This document shows positions 32,118 to 39,979 of a DNA stretch of 45,057 bases, one piece after another. The stretch spans positions 1 to 45,057 of the forward strand of contig JAFBAP010000154.1 of the NCBI GenBank assembly GCA_019247695.1, given 5' to 3'. The DNA is from Verrucomicrobiota bacterium (GTDB taxonomy: Bacteria > Verrucomicrobiota > Verrucomicrobiia > Chthoniobacterales > JAFAMB01). Under the pieces are notes generated by a model, which was not told the origin of the DNA, did not search any database, and saw only the letters and a list, made by a program, of their open reading frames with translations. The stretch's first letter is position 1. Each line of letters starts with the position of its first letter. A program made the position numbers and the translations under genes.

Positions 32118-33832
32118 GGTCCCTCGCTGCGGTTCTGAACTGGATCACGCTCGCCACGCTTCTCGGCCTCGCATTTGCGTTCACCCCCCTCCGCCTTACC
32201 ATGGCAACCTCGGCGGCCGCGCTGGCGGCTGCTCTCGTGGTCGTCATCGCTTCCTGCCTGCAGCGCCGCCGGCCGCAGATCCCTTGCCGGCAGCAACCGG
32301 ACATAGTTTGGCCGGCGATGATTCTCATTTTCGCCGCGTTCGCCCTGCGTGCATTCTTGGATAATGTCTTCGTCGCAGACGACTCCGTGTGCGTGCTTTC
32401 TCCTAACAACCTTGGGGACGCCTGCCTGCATCTCACGCAGATTAACTTTCTGGCGCGAGGACCCGCTTTCTGGCCGGCAAACCCGATTTTCGCTTTCGAC
32501 AAACTTCATTACCCGCTCGGCATAAACCTTTTTAATGCCGAACTGAAGCTGCTCGGAATTACTCCGCGGGCAGGTATCGTGCTGGTCGGCCTGCTCGGTT
32601 CGGTGCTGACCCTCTGCGCGCTCCTGAAGTTTAACGGCCCGTTCGGGGTCGCCGCTTTCTTATTCAACGGGGGCCTGATCGGCTTCACCATTTTTCACAC
32701 GCTCACCTGGAAAGATTATCAGGCCGAGGTGGCCTGGAAGGCGATTCCGCTGGCCATGTTTGTGACCCAGCGCGGCCTCTTGTACGCCATCCCGGTCGGC
32801 TTGCTCCTCCTGACCCATTGGCGTTCGCTCTTCTTCGAGCCGCAGCCCGGGAGCACGCTGCCGTTTTGGACGGAGTGCCTGCTCTACTGCAGCTTGCCGC
32901 TGTTTCATCTGCACACGTTCCTTTTCCTGTCGTGGTTTCTGCTTTGCTGGTTTCTCTTCGGTGATCCGCGCTGGAGACGGCACGTGTTTCGGCTGGTCCT
33001 GGTCTCCTTCCTCCCGTCCACCCTCCTCGTTTATTTCGTGACCGGATTTGAGAAGACAAATTCGCTGGGCTGGTGCCCGGGGTGGATGGCAAAGCCCGGC
33101 GAGCCTGCCTGGCAGTTCTGGCTGGTCAACTTCGGGTTGTTCCTGCCGCTTACCGCTGCGCTCCTGATTTATTTGATCAGGCCGACGCCACCCATCGACC
33201 GGCAGGAACGCAGGCTGTTGCGGCTGTTCGCGTTCCCGGCCGCCGGCGTCCTGCTGGCCTGCACTTTCATCAAGTTTGCGCCTTGGGAATGGGATAACAC
33301 GAAGCTGATTTTCTGGGCCTACATCGTGCTGATGTTTTGCCTCTGGCGCGCTTTTCTGGCCCACTGGCCGGTCTGGCTTCGGGTCCCGACCATCATCATC
33401 CTCTTTTTCTCCGGCTTTGTCAGCGTGGCCGGCGACGCCGTCAGCACCCCCCGGGGAGGTTACGAAATCGGGGTGGCACCGGAATGGAAGTCAGTGGAAG
33501 AAGCCTTGAAGCAAACCTCCCCGGAAGCCGTGTTCGCCGGTTACCCGACTTACAACCATCCCGTGCTCGTCACCGGTCACCGGATGGTCATGGGGTTCCC
33601 GGGACACCTCTGGAGCCATGGCCTCGACTATCGTTCGACGGAAATCGACCTGAATTCGTTCATGGCAGGCAGCCCGGAGTGGCGTCAGATCGCCCAACGG
33701 CTCCGTATCGATTACCTGTTCTGGGGCAATTTCGAGCAGCGGGAGTACCCCCAGTCCACACGCCCCTGGGAAAAAGAATGCCCGGTAATTGCTGAAGGCG
33801 ACTGGGGCAGGGTTTTTGCCGTCCGAAAGTAG
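32114..33832 (+). CDS. Polytopic membrane protein, GT-C-like architecture
   Basis: This 572-residue membrane protein has about ten hydrophobic segments and a soluble C-terminal domain (from about residue 455: GGYEIGVAPEWKSVEEALKQ). I do not recognise a named family. The first extracytoplasmic loop has FVADDSVCVLSPNNLGDACLH, where paired acidic residues are in the place expected for GT-C enzymes. Together with its overlap (ATGA) with the Agl23-like gene, this suggests a glycosyltransferase or polysaccharide-related role. The TAG stop is followed immediately by the inverted end of repeat element B. Confidence 0.75.
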   Translation: MRSLAAVLNWITLATLLGLAFAFTPLRLTMATSAAALAAALVVVIASCLQRRRPQIPCRQQPDIVWPAMILIFAAFALRAFLDNVFVADDSVCVLSPNNLGDACLHLTQINFLARGPAFWPANPIFAFDKLHYPLGINLFNAELKLLGITPRAGIVLVGLLGSVLTLCALLKFNGPFGVAAFLFNGGLIGFTIFHTLTWKDYQAEVAWKAIPLAMFVTQRGLLYAIPVGLLLLTHWRSLFFEPQPGSTLPFWTECLLYCSLPLFHLHTFLFLSWFLLCWFLFGDPRWRRHVFRLVLVSFLPSTLLVYFVTGFEKTNSLGWCPGWMAKPGEPAWQFWLVNFGLFLPLTAALLIYLIRPTPPIDRQERRLLRLFAFPAAGVLLACTFIKFAPWEWDNTKLIFWAYIVLMFCLWRAFLAHWPVWLRVPTIIILFFSGFVSVAGDAVSTPRGGYEIGVAPEWKSVEEALKQTSPEAVFAGYPTYNHPVLVTGHRMVMGFPGHLWSHGLDYRSTEIDLNSFMAGSPEWRQIAQRLRIDYLFWGNFEQREYPQSTRPWEKECPVIAEGDWGRVFAVRK

Positions 33833-34166
33833 AATGCCGCAAATGGATGAGGGTAACGGGTAACAAGTAACGGGTAACAAGTAACGGGTAACGGGTAGCG
33901 GGTGCCGGGTGCCGCGTCGAGTAAATGCCGCGGAGGGGTGACTTCGACGGCTCGTGCTCACGGCGTTGATTCCATACCGCCGGTGAGGGACGGGCGGGGG
34001 GGCGTCGAGGCCTCCAAGTCATTCCCGGCAATTCTTCCTGGGCTGACGCGCGGCACTCTCTACCGGGAACAACTTCGGCTTGTGGTCTTCCACCCGACAC
34101 CCGACGCCCGGCACCCGTTACCCGCCACCCTCTTCCATTTGTGGCATTCTCCGCCGCGGCATTCCC
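33833..34166 (-). repeat. Composite repeat element, copy B (right of the glycan block, inverted)
   Basis: The order matches copy A when read on the minus strand. The outer end is AATGCCACAAATGGAAGAG (about 34129-34147), followed by G-rich heptamers (34090-34131). The core lies at about 33910-34086 and has about 41 extra bases compared with copy A. Nine heptamers follow at 33851-33913 (GGGTAAC, AAGTAAC, GGGTAGC, GGGTGCC on the plus strand). The inner end is AATGCCGCAAATGGATGAG (33834-33852). The two ends are inverted copies of each other. It fills the space between two convergent genes and contains no credible ORF. Confidence 0.88.
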
Positions 34167-34174
34167 TTCGTCCG

Positions 34175-34960
34175 TCACGGCAGCAGGACCAACTGTTCCA
34201 GGCGCGCTTTCTGGTTCACAAAATACGGAATGCCGTAGCCGCGTTCGACGTGGCCGCGGCCGGTCAGGACAACCACTTTGGTCTGGGGCTCGCGCGCGTG
34301 GAAGTCCAGGATCACACTTGCCATGGTTTGATCCCAGAGACTCTGAGCCTTGAAAAACCGTCTCAATGAATTCGTGTCCATTCCGGGGTGCGCGCCCATC
34401 ATCCGGCTAAAATTACGAAAGGCCCCTTCATCGGTGGAAAACCCGCGTGGCACCTCCGCTGCTTCGGCGGGCGTCATTTGGATTCCCTGGCTGACCTTGT
34501 GCGCCAAAGCCGGCCGGGCATTCAAGGCAAGGTTGCGAATCCCGAACCGGCGCGTCTCGTCCAGAATCCGGCCGTACCACGGCGAGTAGACTGCCCAGGC
34601 GCGCTGGAAACCGGTCTGTTGAAACAGCTGGGCCCGGGTCAACCGTCCACGCTGCCACGCATCGAGAACAGGCTGCTGGGAGCGGTCGAACATCTCCCAA
34701 CCGACTACAAAAGGGACCCTGTTCCGGGCAAGGATCTCAATCAGGCGGCCCTCGAACCTGTGATCGCCCGGACGGTCATGGATTTCGCCGACGTAGATCG
34801 CCTCGGCACGACTCAAAGCCTGCCGGAACCCGGCGTCCTTGCCCGCCAGGGATGCAGGCGTCACGCCGGCCAGCACACGAGTGCCGGAGGCTTCCTGTGC
34901 GGATGCGCCGGGCAGGGGCAGCAAAATGACGGCTGAAAGCACAAGCGCGAGAAATCGCAT
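34175..34960 (-). CDS. ChaN-like exported protein (Tiki/ChaN haem-binding superfamily)
   Basis: This 261-residue exported protein has a signal peptide at residues 1-22 (MRFLALVLSAVILLPLPGAS). It ends in ASA-type cleavage rather than a lipobox. The ChaN/TraB/Tiki signature is YVGEIHDRPGDHRFE (about 44-58), followed by VVGWEMFDRSQQPVL. VVLTGRGHVERGYGIPYF near the C-terminus supplies the second conserved Gly-His segment. Members of this superfamily bind haem or act as metalloproteases. ATG 34960 gives the cleanest signal peptide; 34972 adds four residues. It is divergent from lpdA with a 72-bp gap. Confidence 0.85.
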   Translation of the reverse strand: MRFLALVLSAVILLPLPGASAQEASGTRVLAGVTPASLAGKDAGFRQALSRAEAIYVGEIHDRPGDHRFEGRLIEILARNRVPFVVGWEMFDRSQQPVLDAWQRGRLTRAQLFQQTGFQRAWAVYSPWYGRILDETRRFGIRNLALNARPALAHKVSQGIQMTPAEAAEVPRGFSTDEGAFRNFSRMMGAHPGMDTNSLRRFFKAQSLWDQTMASVILDFHAREPQTKVVVLTGRGHVERGYGIPYFVNQKARLEQLVLLP

Positions 34961-35032
34961 GCGGGGACCCATAGCGCGTTGCGGGCCGTGCGTCACGCTA
35001 GACTCGTGAACGGTTTCGGACGAAGATCCGGG

Positions 35033-36442
35033 ATGTCCTCGTTCGACCTTATCGTGCTGGGTGGCGGTCCAGCGGGTTACACCGGCGCTATCCGTGCGGC
35101 TCAACTGGGCCTTAACACGGCGATCATCGACAAGCGTGAGGTGCTGGGCGGCACGTGCCTGAACATCGGATGCATCCCGAGCAAAGCTCTGTTGATGTCA
35201 TCTGATCACGTCCTTTTTGCGAAACATCAGGCGGCTCATCATGGGATCACGTTCAACAACGTGAGCTTTGATCTGGCCAAGATGATGCAGCGCAAAAACG
35301 GCGTGGTGAAGCAACTGACGCAGGGACTCGAGTTCCTGATGAAAAAGAACAAGATCACACGCCTGCACGGCGTCGGTCAGGTTGTTGCCCCCGGAAAAGT
35401 GCTGCTTGGCAAAGCCGATGGGAAACAGGAGGAACTGACGGCCAAACACGTCGTCCTGGCGACCGGCAGCGTGCCTTCAGAACTTCCGAATTTGCCGGTC
35501 GATCGTGAGACCGTCGTCACCAGCGACGAGGCGCTCTCTTTCGCAGAAGTGCCGAACGAACTGGTGGTGGTCGGGGGCGGGGCAATCGGCCTGGAACTGG
35601 GGTCGGTTTGGAGCCGCCTGGGTTCGAAGGTCACGATCATCGAGTTTCTGCCGCGCATTGCGGCGTTTTTCGATCCGGACGTCACGCAGGCCTTGCAAAA
35701 GGCCCTGGAAGCGGAAGGGCTTGCCTTTTTTATCGACACAGCGGTAACCGGCATCGCCAAAAAGAGCGGGAAAGCCCTGGTGCAGGCCCGGAGCAAAGAC
35801 GGCAAGACCCACGAGTTCACGGCAGACAAGGTGTTGGTCTCGGTCGGCCGCAGGCCGTACTTGGAGGGCGCCGTCGTCAAGGATCTCGGGCTCAAGTTAA
35901 CGGACCGCGGCCAGGTGAAGGTGGACGAGCGCTACCGCACGAATGTGCCGGGCCTCTACGCGATCGGCGACATTATTGAAGGACCGATGCTGGCCCACAA
36001 GGGCGAGGAAGAAGGCATTGCGTGCGTCGAATTTATCGCGGGGAAGGCCGGGCACGTGAATTACGGGGTCATTCCGAACGTGGTCTACACCAGCCCGGAA
36101 GTGGCCGCGGTCGGCCTGACTGAGCAAACCGCGAAAGAGCGCAACGTAGCCGTACGGAGCGGCAAGTTTCCGTTCGCGGCGAACGGCCGTGCGTTGGCCA
36201 ACGACCTCTCCCAAGGCTTTGTGAAGGTTATCGCTGAGGCCAGGACGGACCGGCTTCTCGGTGCGCAGATCATCGGCGCGGGCGCCTCGGAAATGATTGC
36301 CGAGGTGGTCACGATCATGGAATTCGGCGGCAGCGCCGAAGACCTGGGTCGCACCGTACATGCTCACCCGACGATGAGTGAGGCGGTGAAAGAGGCGGCC
36401 TTGGCCGTTCACAACGAGGCGTTGTCGATTCCCCCACGTTAA
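35033..36442 (+). CDS. lpdA: Dihydrolipoamide dehydrogenase (E3)
   Basis: This flavoenzyme reoxidises lipoyl groups of 2-oxoacid dehydrogenase complexes and passes electrons to NAD+. The 469-residue protein has the FAD-binding GGGPAGYTG (10-18), the redox disulphide C42/C47 in GGTCLNIGCIPSK, the NAD-binding VVGGGAIGLELGS, the second FAD motif LYAIGDIIEG and the C-terminal catalytic HAHPTMSE. ATG 35033 is the family start; the open frame extends upstream to 34979. It is encoded about 31 kb from the E1/E2 genes and could also serve other complexes (2-oxoglutarate dehydrogenase, glycine cleavage). Confidence 0.95.
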   Translation: MSSFDLIVLGGGPAGYTGAIRAAQLGLNTAIIDKREVLGGTCLNIGCIPSKALLMSSDHVLFAKHQAAHHGITFNNVSFDLAKMMQRKNGVVKQLTQGLEFLMKKNKITRLHGVGQVVAPGKVLLGKADGKQEELTAKHVVLATGSVPSELPNLPVDRETVVTSDEALSFAEVPNELVVVGGGAIGLELGSVWSRLGSKVTIIEFLPRIAAFFDPDVTQALQKALEAEGLAFFIDTAVTGIAKKSGKALVQARSKDGKTHEFTADKVLVSVGRRPYLEGAVVKDLGLKLTDRGQVKVDERYRTNVPGLYAIGDIIEGPMLAHKGEEEGIACVEFIAGKAGHVNYGVIPNVVYTSPEVAAVGLTEQTAKERNVAVRSGKFPFAANGRALANDLSQGFVKVIAEARTDRLLGAQIIGAGASEMIAEVVTIMEFGGSAEDLGRTVHAHPTMSEAVKEAALAVHNEALSIPPR

Positions 36443-36462
36443 AGGAAGGAAGGACGGACCAC

Positions 36463-36487
36463 GGCAGCGCCGCGACCGGGCGCTGCC
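36463..36487 (+). terminator. GC-rich hairpin after lpdA
   Basis: GGCAGCGC and GCGCTGCC pair perfectly around a 9-nt loop, 20 bases after the lpdA stop. No T-run follows, so factor-independent termination is uncertain. Confidence 0.35.
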
Positions 36488-36551
36488 AAACCGGTCTGAT
36501 CTCCAAGGATCGCCCGGCTTCGACCTCAGGAGAGACCGGGTATGGCCAACC

Positions 36552-37088
36552 ATGCCCACTATCGCTGCGCAAGGAATCCTGCTTCGTCGATCCCGTTTTT
36601 CCGACACGACCCTGATCATCACCTGGCTCACCCGCCAGCAGGGAAAAGTAAAGACCATCGCCAAAGGCGCGCTTCGTCCGAAGAGCCCTTTCCTGGGTAA
36701 ACTCGACCTGTTTTTCCAGTGCGAATTACTCTGGGCCCAATCGCGCCGGGCGGAGTTGCACGTTTTGCGGGAGGTCAAGGTGCTGGAACCTTTTCCCCGA
36801 ATCCGGGCCACTTACCTGCAGACGTTGGCGGCATCCTATTTCGTCGAGTTGATCGACGAGGCAACCGAGCCGGAGCACCCGGTTCCCGACCTGTACGATC
36901 TGCTATTCCGCGCCCTAAACCACCTTAACCAACGTTTACCCGACGCCCGCGGCGTCCTGTTTTTCGAACATGAACTCTGCAAGTGCATGGGGGTAGAAGC
37001 CGAATCCGAAGAGGCGGCGGCTCGACGGTTGTACGAGGCGCTCGGCCGTTTGCCCAAGAGCCGGGCCGAGTTGCTCCAGCAGCTGTGA
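36552..37088 (+). CDS. recO: DNA repair protein RecO, short form
   Basis: RecO loads RecA onto SSB-coated single strands with RecR and anneals DNA. The N-terminal OB-fold region is clear: AQGILLRRSRFSDTTLIITW (about 6-25), then GKVKTIAKGALRPKSPFLGKL (about 30-50, the conserved KGxR block). The helical part follows (ELIDEATEPEHPVPDLYDLLF). At 178 residues it is about 60 shorter than E. coli RecO, and the usual C-terminal zinc-binding CxxC pairs are missing; only CKC remains. It may be a natural short form. On the downstream side lies a degenerate gene on the opposite strand. Confidence 0.85.
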   Translation: MPTIAAQGILLRRSRFSDTTLIITWLTRQQGKVKTIAKGALRPKSPFLGKLDLFFQCELLWAQSRRAELHVLREVKVLEPFPRIRATYLQTLAASYFVELIDEATEPEHPVPDLYDLLFRALNHLNQRLPDARGVLFFEHELCKCMGVEAESEEAAARRLYEALGRLPKSRAELLQQL

Positions 37089-37094
37089 GGACGC

Positions 37095-37386
37095 TTAAGA
37101 GACTTCGTGGGGATAGCGATGCACGGTGTCGAAGATGAAGTCGACCGCATCTGTTTGCGGGCCTGGGTATGCGTGGCGAACCTATCAGGGGGGTGGCACC
37201 AACTGGTGTGGATTGGGTGGCGGGCCGGCGTAAGCACCCGCGTAATCAATCGGATGGCCAAATAGAAGTACTTCGTAAAGGAACGACTTATAGTCATGCA
37301 AAAGCGGGTACTGCGCACCGGCATAGACCTTCACCCGGTCTTCGATTCCAAGGCGTTCTACCGCCTTCAGGCACTCAGCGCGTCCG
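37095..37386 (-). pseudogene. Nucleoside hydrolase remnant
   Basis: Three reading-frame pieces on the minus strand together resemble the N-terminal third of an inosine-uridine nucleoside hydrolase. The first (about 37194-37380) encodes KAVERLGIEDRVKVYAGAQY, then PLLHDY and LFGHPIDYAGAY. The frame changes at a run of six C (plus strand G at 37188-37193) to PPDRFATHTQ, and again to QTDAVDFIFDTVHRYPHEVS, ending in TAA at 37095. The usual continuation (glycine-proline-leucine-threonine-asparagine block) is missing. The start, the DxDPGxDD motif and the C-terminal two thirds are absent. It is wedged between recO and the GNAT gene. Family assignment is from memory of the motif layout. Confidence 0.65.
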
Positions 37387-37947
37387 TCACAAGTCCCGCA
37401 CCATGTGAACGTAGTCCTGCCTTGCGATTCGCTTCGTGTAATCCGCGCGAAACCCGAACCGCTCGTACAGGCGCCTCGTATCCGGGCTGTCCACCTCCAC
37501 CAGAAGAGCAATGCGGGGGTGGCCGAGACAGCGGGCACGATCGCAGGCCGCTTCGACTAACCTGCCCCCGTAACCCTTACGCTGGTGACCCGGACTCACG
37601 CTCAGGGTATCAAGGTAAAACTCCGACTTTTCCGGTTCAGTCGGGATCTGATAATCACTCCGGCCGGACCTCCTGGCGGCCGCGCGTTCAAGCGGCGCAT
37701 CCAGCTTATGCGCGTCGGCGCCGTCATAGAATATTACCAACCCAGCCACCTCCCGGTCTTCTTCCAGCACAAGGGTATTTTCATAACTGACGCGGTTCTG
37801 CTCCTGCCCGAAAAAATCGCGCAGAACGGAAGCAGCTTCTTCCGTATCGTCGGTTCCGGTCAAAACAAGGGCGATGGCACCGATCGCCTGGAGGATTAGC
37901 GGGACAACCTTTGGCGCGTCACCGGGAATCGCGGGCCTGATGGTCAT
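37387..37947 (-). CDS. GNAT family N-acetyltransferase
   Basis: This 186-residue protein has the GNAT fold. The acetyl-CoA binding motif A is LDTLSVSPGHQRKGYGGRLV (about 112-131), including the Q/R-x-x-G-x-G/A signature. Motif B is RRLYERFGF (about 158-166). The N-terminus begins MTIRPAIPGDAPKVVPLI, a usual GNAT start, which sets ATG 37947. The family acetylates amines ranging from antibiotics to protein N-termini; the substrate cannot be told here. Its stop codon directly abuts the nucleoside hydrolase remnant. Confidence 0.9.
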   Translation of the reverse strand: MTIRPAIPGDAPKVVPLILQAIGAIALVLTGTDDTEEAASVLRDFFGQEQNRVSYENTLVLEEDREVAGLVIFYDGADAHKLDAPLERAAARRSGRSDYQIPTEPEKSEFYLDTLSVSPGHQRKGYGGRLVEAACDRARCLGHPRIALLVEVDSPDTRRLYERFGFRADYTKRIARQDYVHMVRDL

Positions 37948-38938
37948 GCGACCAGTGTAAGGTGAGCAACTCGTCGAACCAATCCCAAAGCGATGCAACT
38001 CGGAAGTTCTTCAGACAGGAAGAGGAGGTATAGCCGGGGCAGCCGGCAAAAGGACGAAAGCAACGCCCTGGGCCCAGCGCAGCCATCGCTCTCCGGACCG
38101 ATCGTTTGAGGTCGACCCGACGATCTATGTGCATTTACTTGAATTCCTACCATCCTCCTACTCGGAGTCTATATCCGCTGCTGACCTGCCTAACTCCGCG
38201 ATGGCGCGCTGGGCCACCGGGCGGTCTACGGGTCTGGCAAGCCTCTTGATGTTTAGCGCGTCGGCTTGCTTGACAACATTCCAGACATCACCGCCAAACT
38301 TCCGATCAGTCTTTACCGCCGACGGGTCGAGCACAATCTGCCCCCCTCTCCCGTACAGAACGCGTACTTCAATACCTCTGCCGGATCAGGTGGACGCAAC
38401 TCCTTGCGGTCCCCGCTCAAGAGCGTCCGGTGCCCGGGTTGTTCCTGGCCTTCGGCGGCCATTTTCGATACCGGTTGCAGCAAAAGGTTCGAGAGGGCCA
38501 GCAGGCGCGTCCGGTAGGCGGAACGCAGTAACGGACACAAGGTCGCCAGCGCGCGACCCACGCCGGAAAGGCACTCGGAATCCATTTCCGACTCGTTTCC
38601 CAGCGTCGCCGGACGTAAGGCACCTCGCCGGGCGACCTCCGCGCCGGCCGACTGCTGCATCCTGGCCGCCAGCGCGCTTCCGGCGAACTGCCGAGCGCTT
38701 CGGGGCGCCCGGGATCCGCGTCATCAGGCCGGCCGCTGCGCCGGCGCGGGGCGTGACCGTCGGGTTGGACGCAGCGGGTGCGAACTGCCTCCAAGCCCCG
38801 GGGTTCGGTAAAACGATGAGAAAACGATGGAAGACATCATGCGGTTTGTGGTTGTATTCAGACTCGGCTCGTACAGACGGGAGTGACGAATGGCATGAAT
38901 GGTGAACTGGAACCCTGCAGTGACGAGCGCCTCGCGGT
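37948..38938. other. Gene-poor stretch around the frameshifted ORF
   Basis: Outside the frameshifted ORF at 38158-38660 I see no convincing coding sequence. Long overlapping open frames on both strands in 38386-38950 look like GC-rich chance ORFs: arginine- and proline-rich, with no ribosome-binding sites. The last 280 bases must contain the promoter of the efflux operon, but no clear hexamers or operator stand out. Confidence 0.5.
38158..38660 (-). pseudogene. Frameshifted ORF of unknown family
   Basis: Two minus-strand frames join at a run of six G (plus strand C at 38341-38346). The upstream frame ends with PDPAEVLKYAFCTGEGG, and the downstream frame continues QIVLDPSAVKTDRKFGGDVW, then NVVKQADALNIKRLARPVDR and on to a TAG at 38158. 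Adding one G to the run would fuse them into a 167-residue protein. The downstream piece has a clean protein-like composition (heptad-like helices, no internal stops), which argues for a genuine gene broken here. I do not recognise the family. It could be a real pseudogene, an assembly error or a frameshift-regulated gene. N-terminal limits are uncertain. Confidence 0.5.
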
Positions 38939-39979
38939 GTGAGAAGGGTCATATTTGCAGTATTGCTGCTCTTCGTCGTGGCAGGCTGGTGGGCGGCCGT
39001 GCTGCGGCGCCCTCGTCAAGGCGTCCAGTATTACCATTGCCCGATGCATCCCGACTACGTTGCAACCAAACCGGGTACTTGCCCGATTTGCGGGATGGAA
39101 CTGGTCTCTGTTGGCGAAACACCGCCGCTGGCGGCGCGTCATGAGGAACGGGTACCCGTCCCGATCGAGCCCGACCAGCAACGCGTCCTCGGCCTCTCGG
39201 TTGACGACGCCAAACCCGTGTCGCTGGAGAGGACCATTCACGCCGCCGGCCGCGTCTCGCTGGCGGCTCCCGTTCGCATGCCGGCCCCTGAGACCGGGAC
39301 CGTTGAAGAGGTTTATCGAAATCCCGGAGCGATCGGCTCATTGCGGGTCAGAGCGGCGGAACCGATTCTGTCGCTGGCGGGGGATTCTTCGAACCGCTTC
39401 ATCATCCGGGCGCCCGGCCCTCTGGTGCTCCTTTCCGTTCCGCAGCCGGGGGTTCATCTGGAGAAAGGGAAGGATGCCTGCGTGTACGTCGATCTCTCAA
39501 CGATGTATGTCTTCGCTGAGATCAGGAGCGGCGACCTGCCGTTTGTCAGGGCCGGGCTGGAGGCCATAGCCACTCTTCCGGCGTCCCCGGGTAAGCTGTG
39601 GCGAGGCAGCATCATGGAAGGTTCGGAGCAATTTGATGAGCGAATGCAGACGCTCAAGGTGAAGTTGGAATTCCAGAATGATCAGCCGGAAGTGTGGCAG
39701 GGAATGTTCGCCGACATCGAAATAGAGAGCCGGACCGCCCGCGTGTTGGCGATACCGGAAAGCGCGGTGATCACGGACGGTGAAGGCGCGGTGGTATTTG
39801 TCGAGCGTCCGGACGGCGTGTTTGAACCGAGAAAGATCGCAACCGGGCTGAGGGCGCAATCCCTGGTCGAGGTTACGCGAGGGCTGTCGAAGGGGGATCG
39901 CGTCGTAACGGCCGCAACGTTTCTGCTTGATTCTGAATCCCGGTTGCGGGCCCTCTCGCCAACGGGTTACGGACGCTGA
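38939..39979 (+). CDS. CusB-type RND efflux periplasmic adaptor with heavy-metal-binding domain
   Basis: This is a membrane-fusion protein that links an inner-membrane RND pump to an outer-membrane channel. The 346-residue protein starts with GTG. A hydrophobic anchor covers residues 4-20. A heavy-metal-binding domain follows at about 31-56, with HCPMHPDY and CPICGMEL (C34, H37, C48, C51 and nearby Met). The beta-barrel and barrel-sandwich segments come after it (GMFADIEIE, ALSPTG at the end). The coiled-coil hairpin is very short or absent, as in CusB-like adaptors with reduced hairpins. It overlaps the pump gene by one base (TGATG). An outer-membrane factor gene is not visible. Confidence 0.88.
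   Translation: MRRVIFAVLLLFVVAGWWAAVLRRPRQGVQYYHCPMHPDYVATKPGTCPICGMELVSVGETPPLAARHEERVPVPIEPDQQRVLGLSVDDAKPVSLERTIHAAGRVSLAAPVRMPAPETGTVEEVYRNPGAIGSLRVRAAEPILSLAGDSSNRFIIRAPGPLVLLSVPQPGVHLEKGKDACVYVDLSTMYVFAEIRSGDLPFVRAGLEAIATLPASPGKLWRGSIMEGSEQFDERMQTLKVKLEFQNDQPEVWQGMFADIEIESRTARVLAIPESAVITDGEGAVVFVERPDGVFEPRKIATGLRAQSLVEVTRGLSKGDRVVTAATFLLDSESRLRALSPTGYGR

Noticed and set aside
38129-38905. A 258-codon plus-strand frame
   Set aside because: It opposes the better minus-strand fragment, is low-complexity in its second half, and shows no initiation signal or domain.
38386-38952. Long overlapping ORFs on both strands upstream of the efflux operon
   Set aside because: Products are Arg/Pro-rich and featureless; only the frameshifted minus-strand reading at 38158-38660 looks protein-like.
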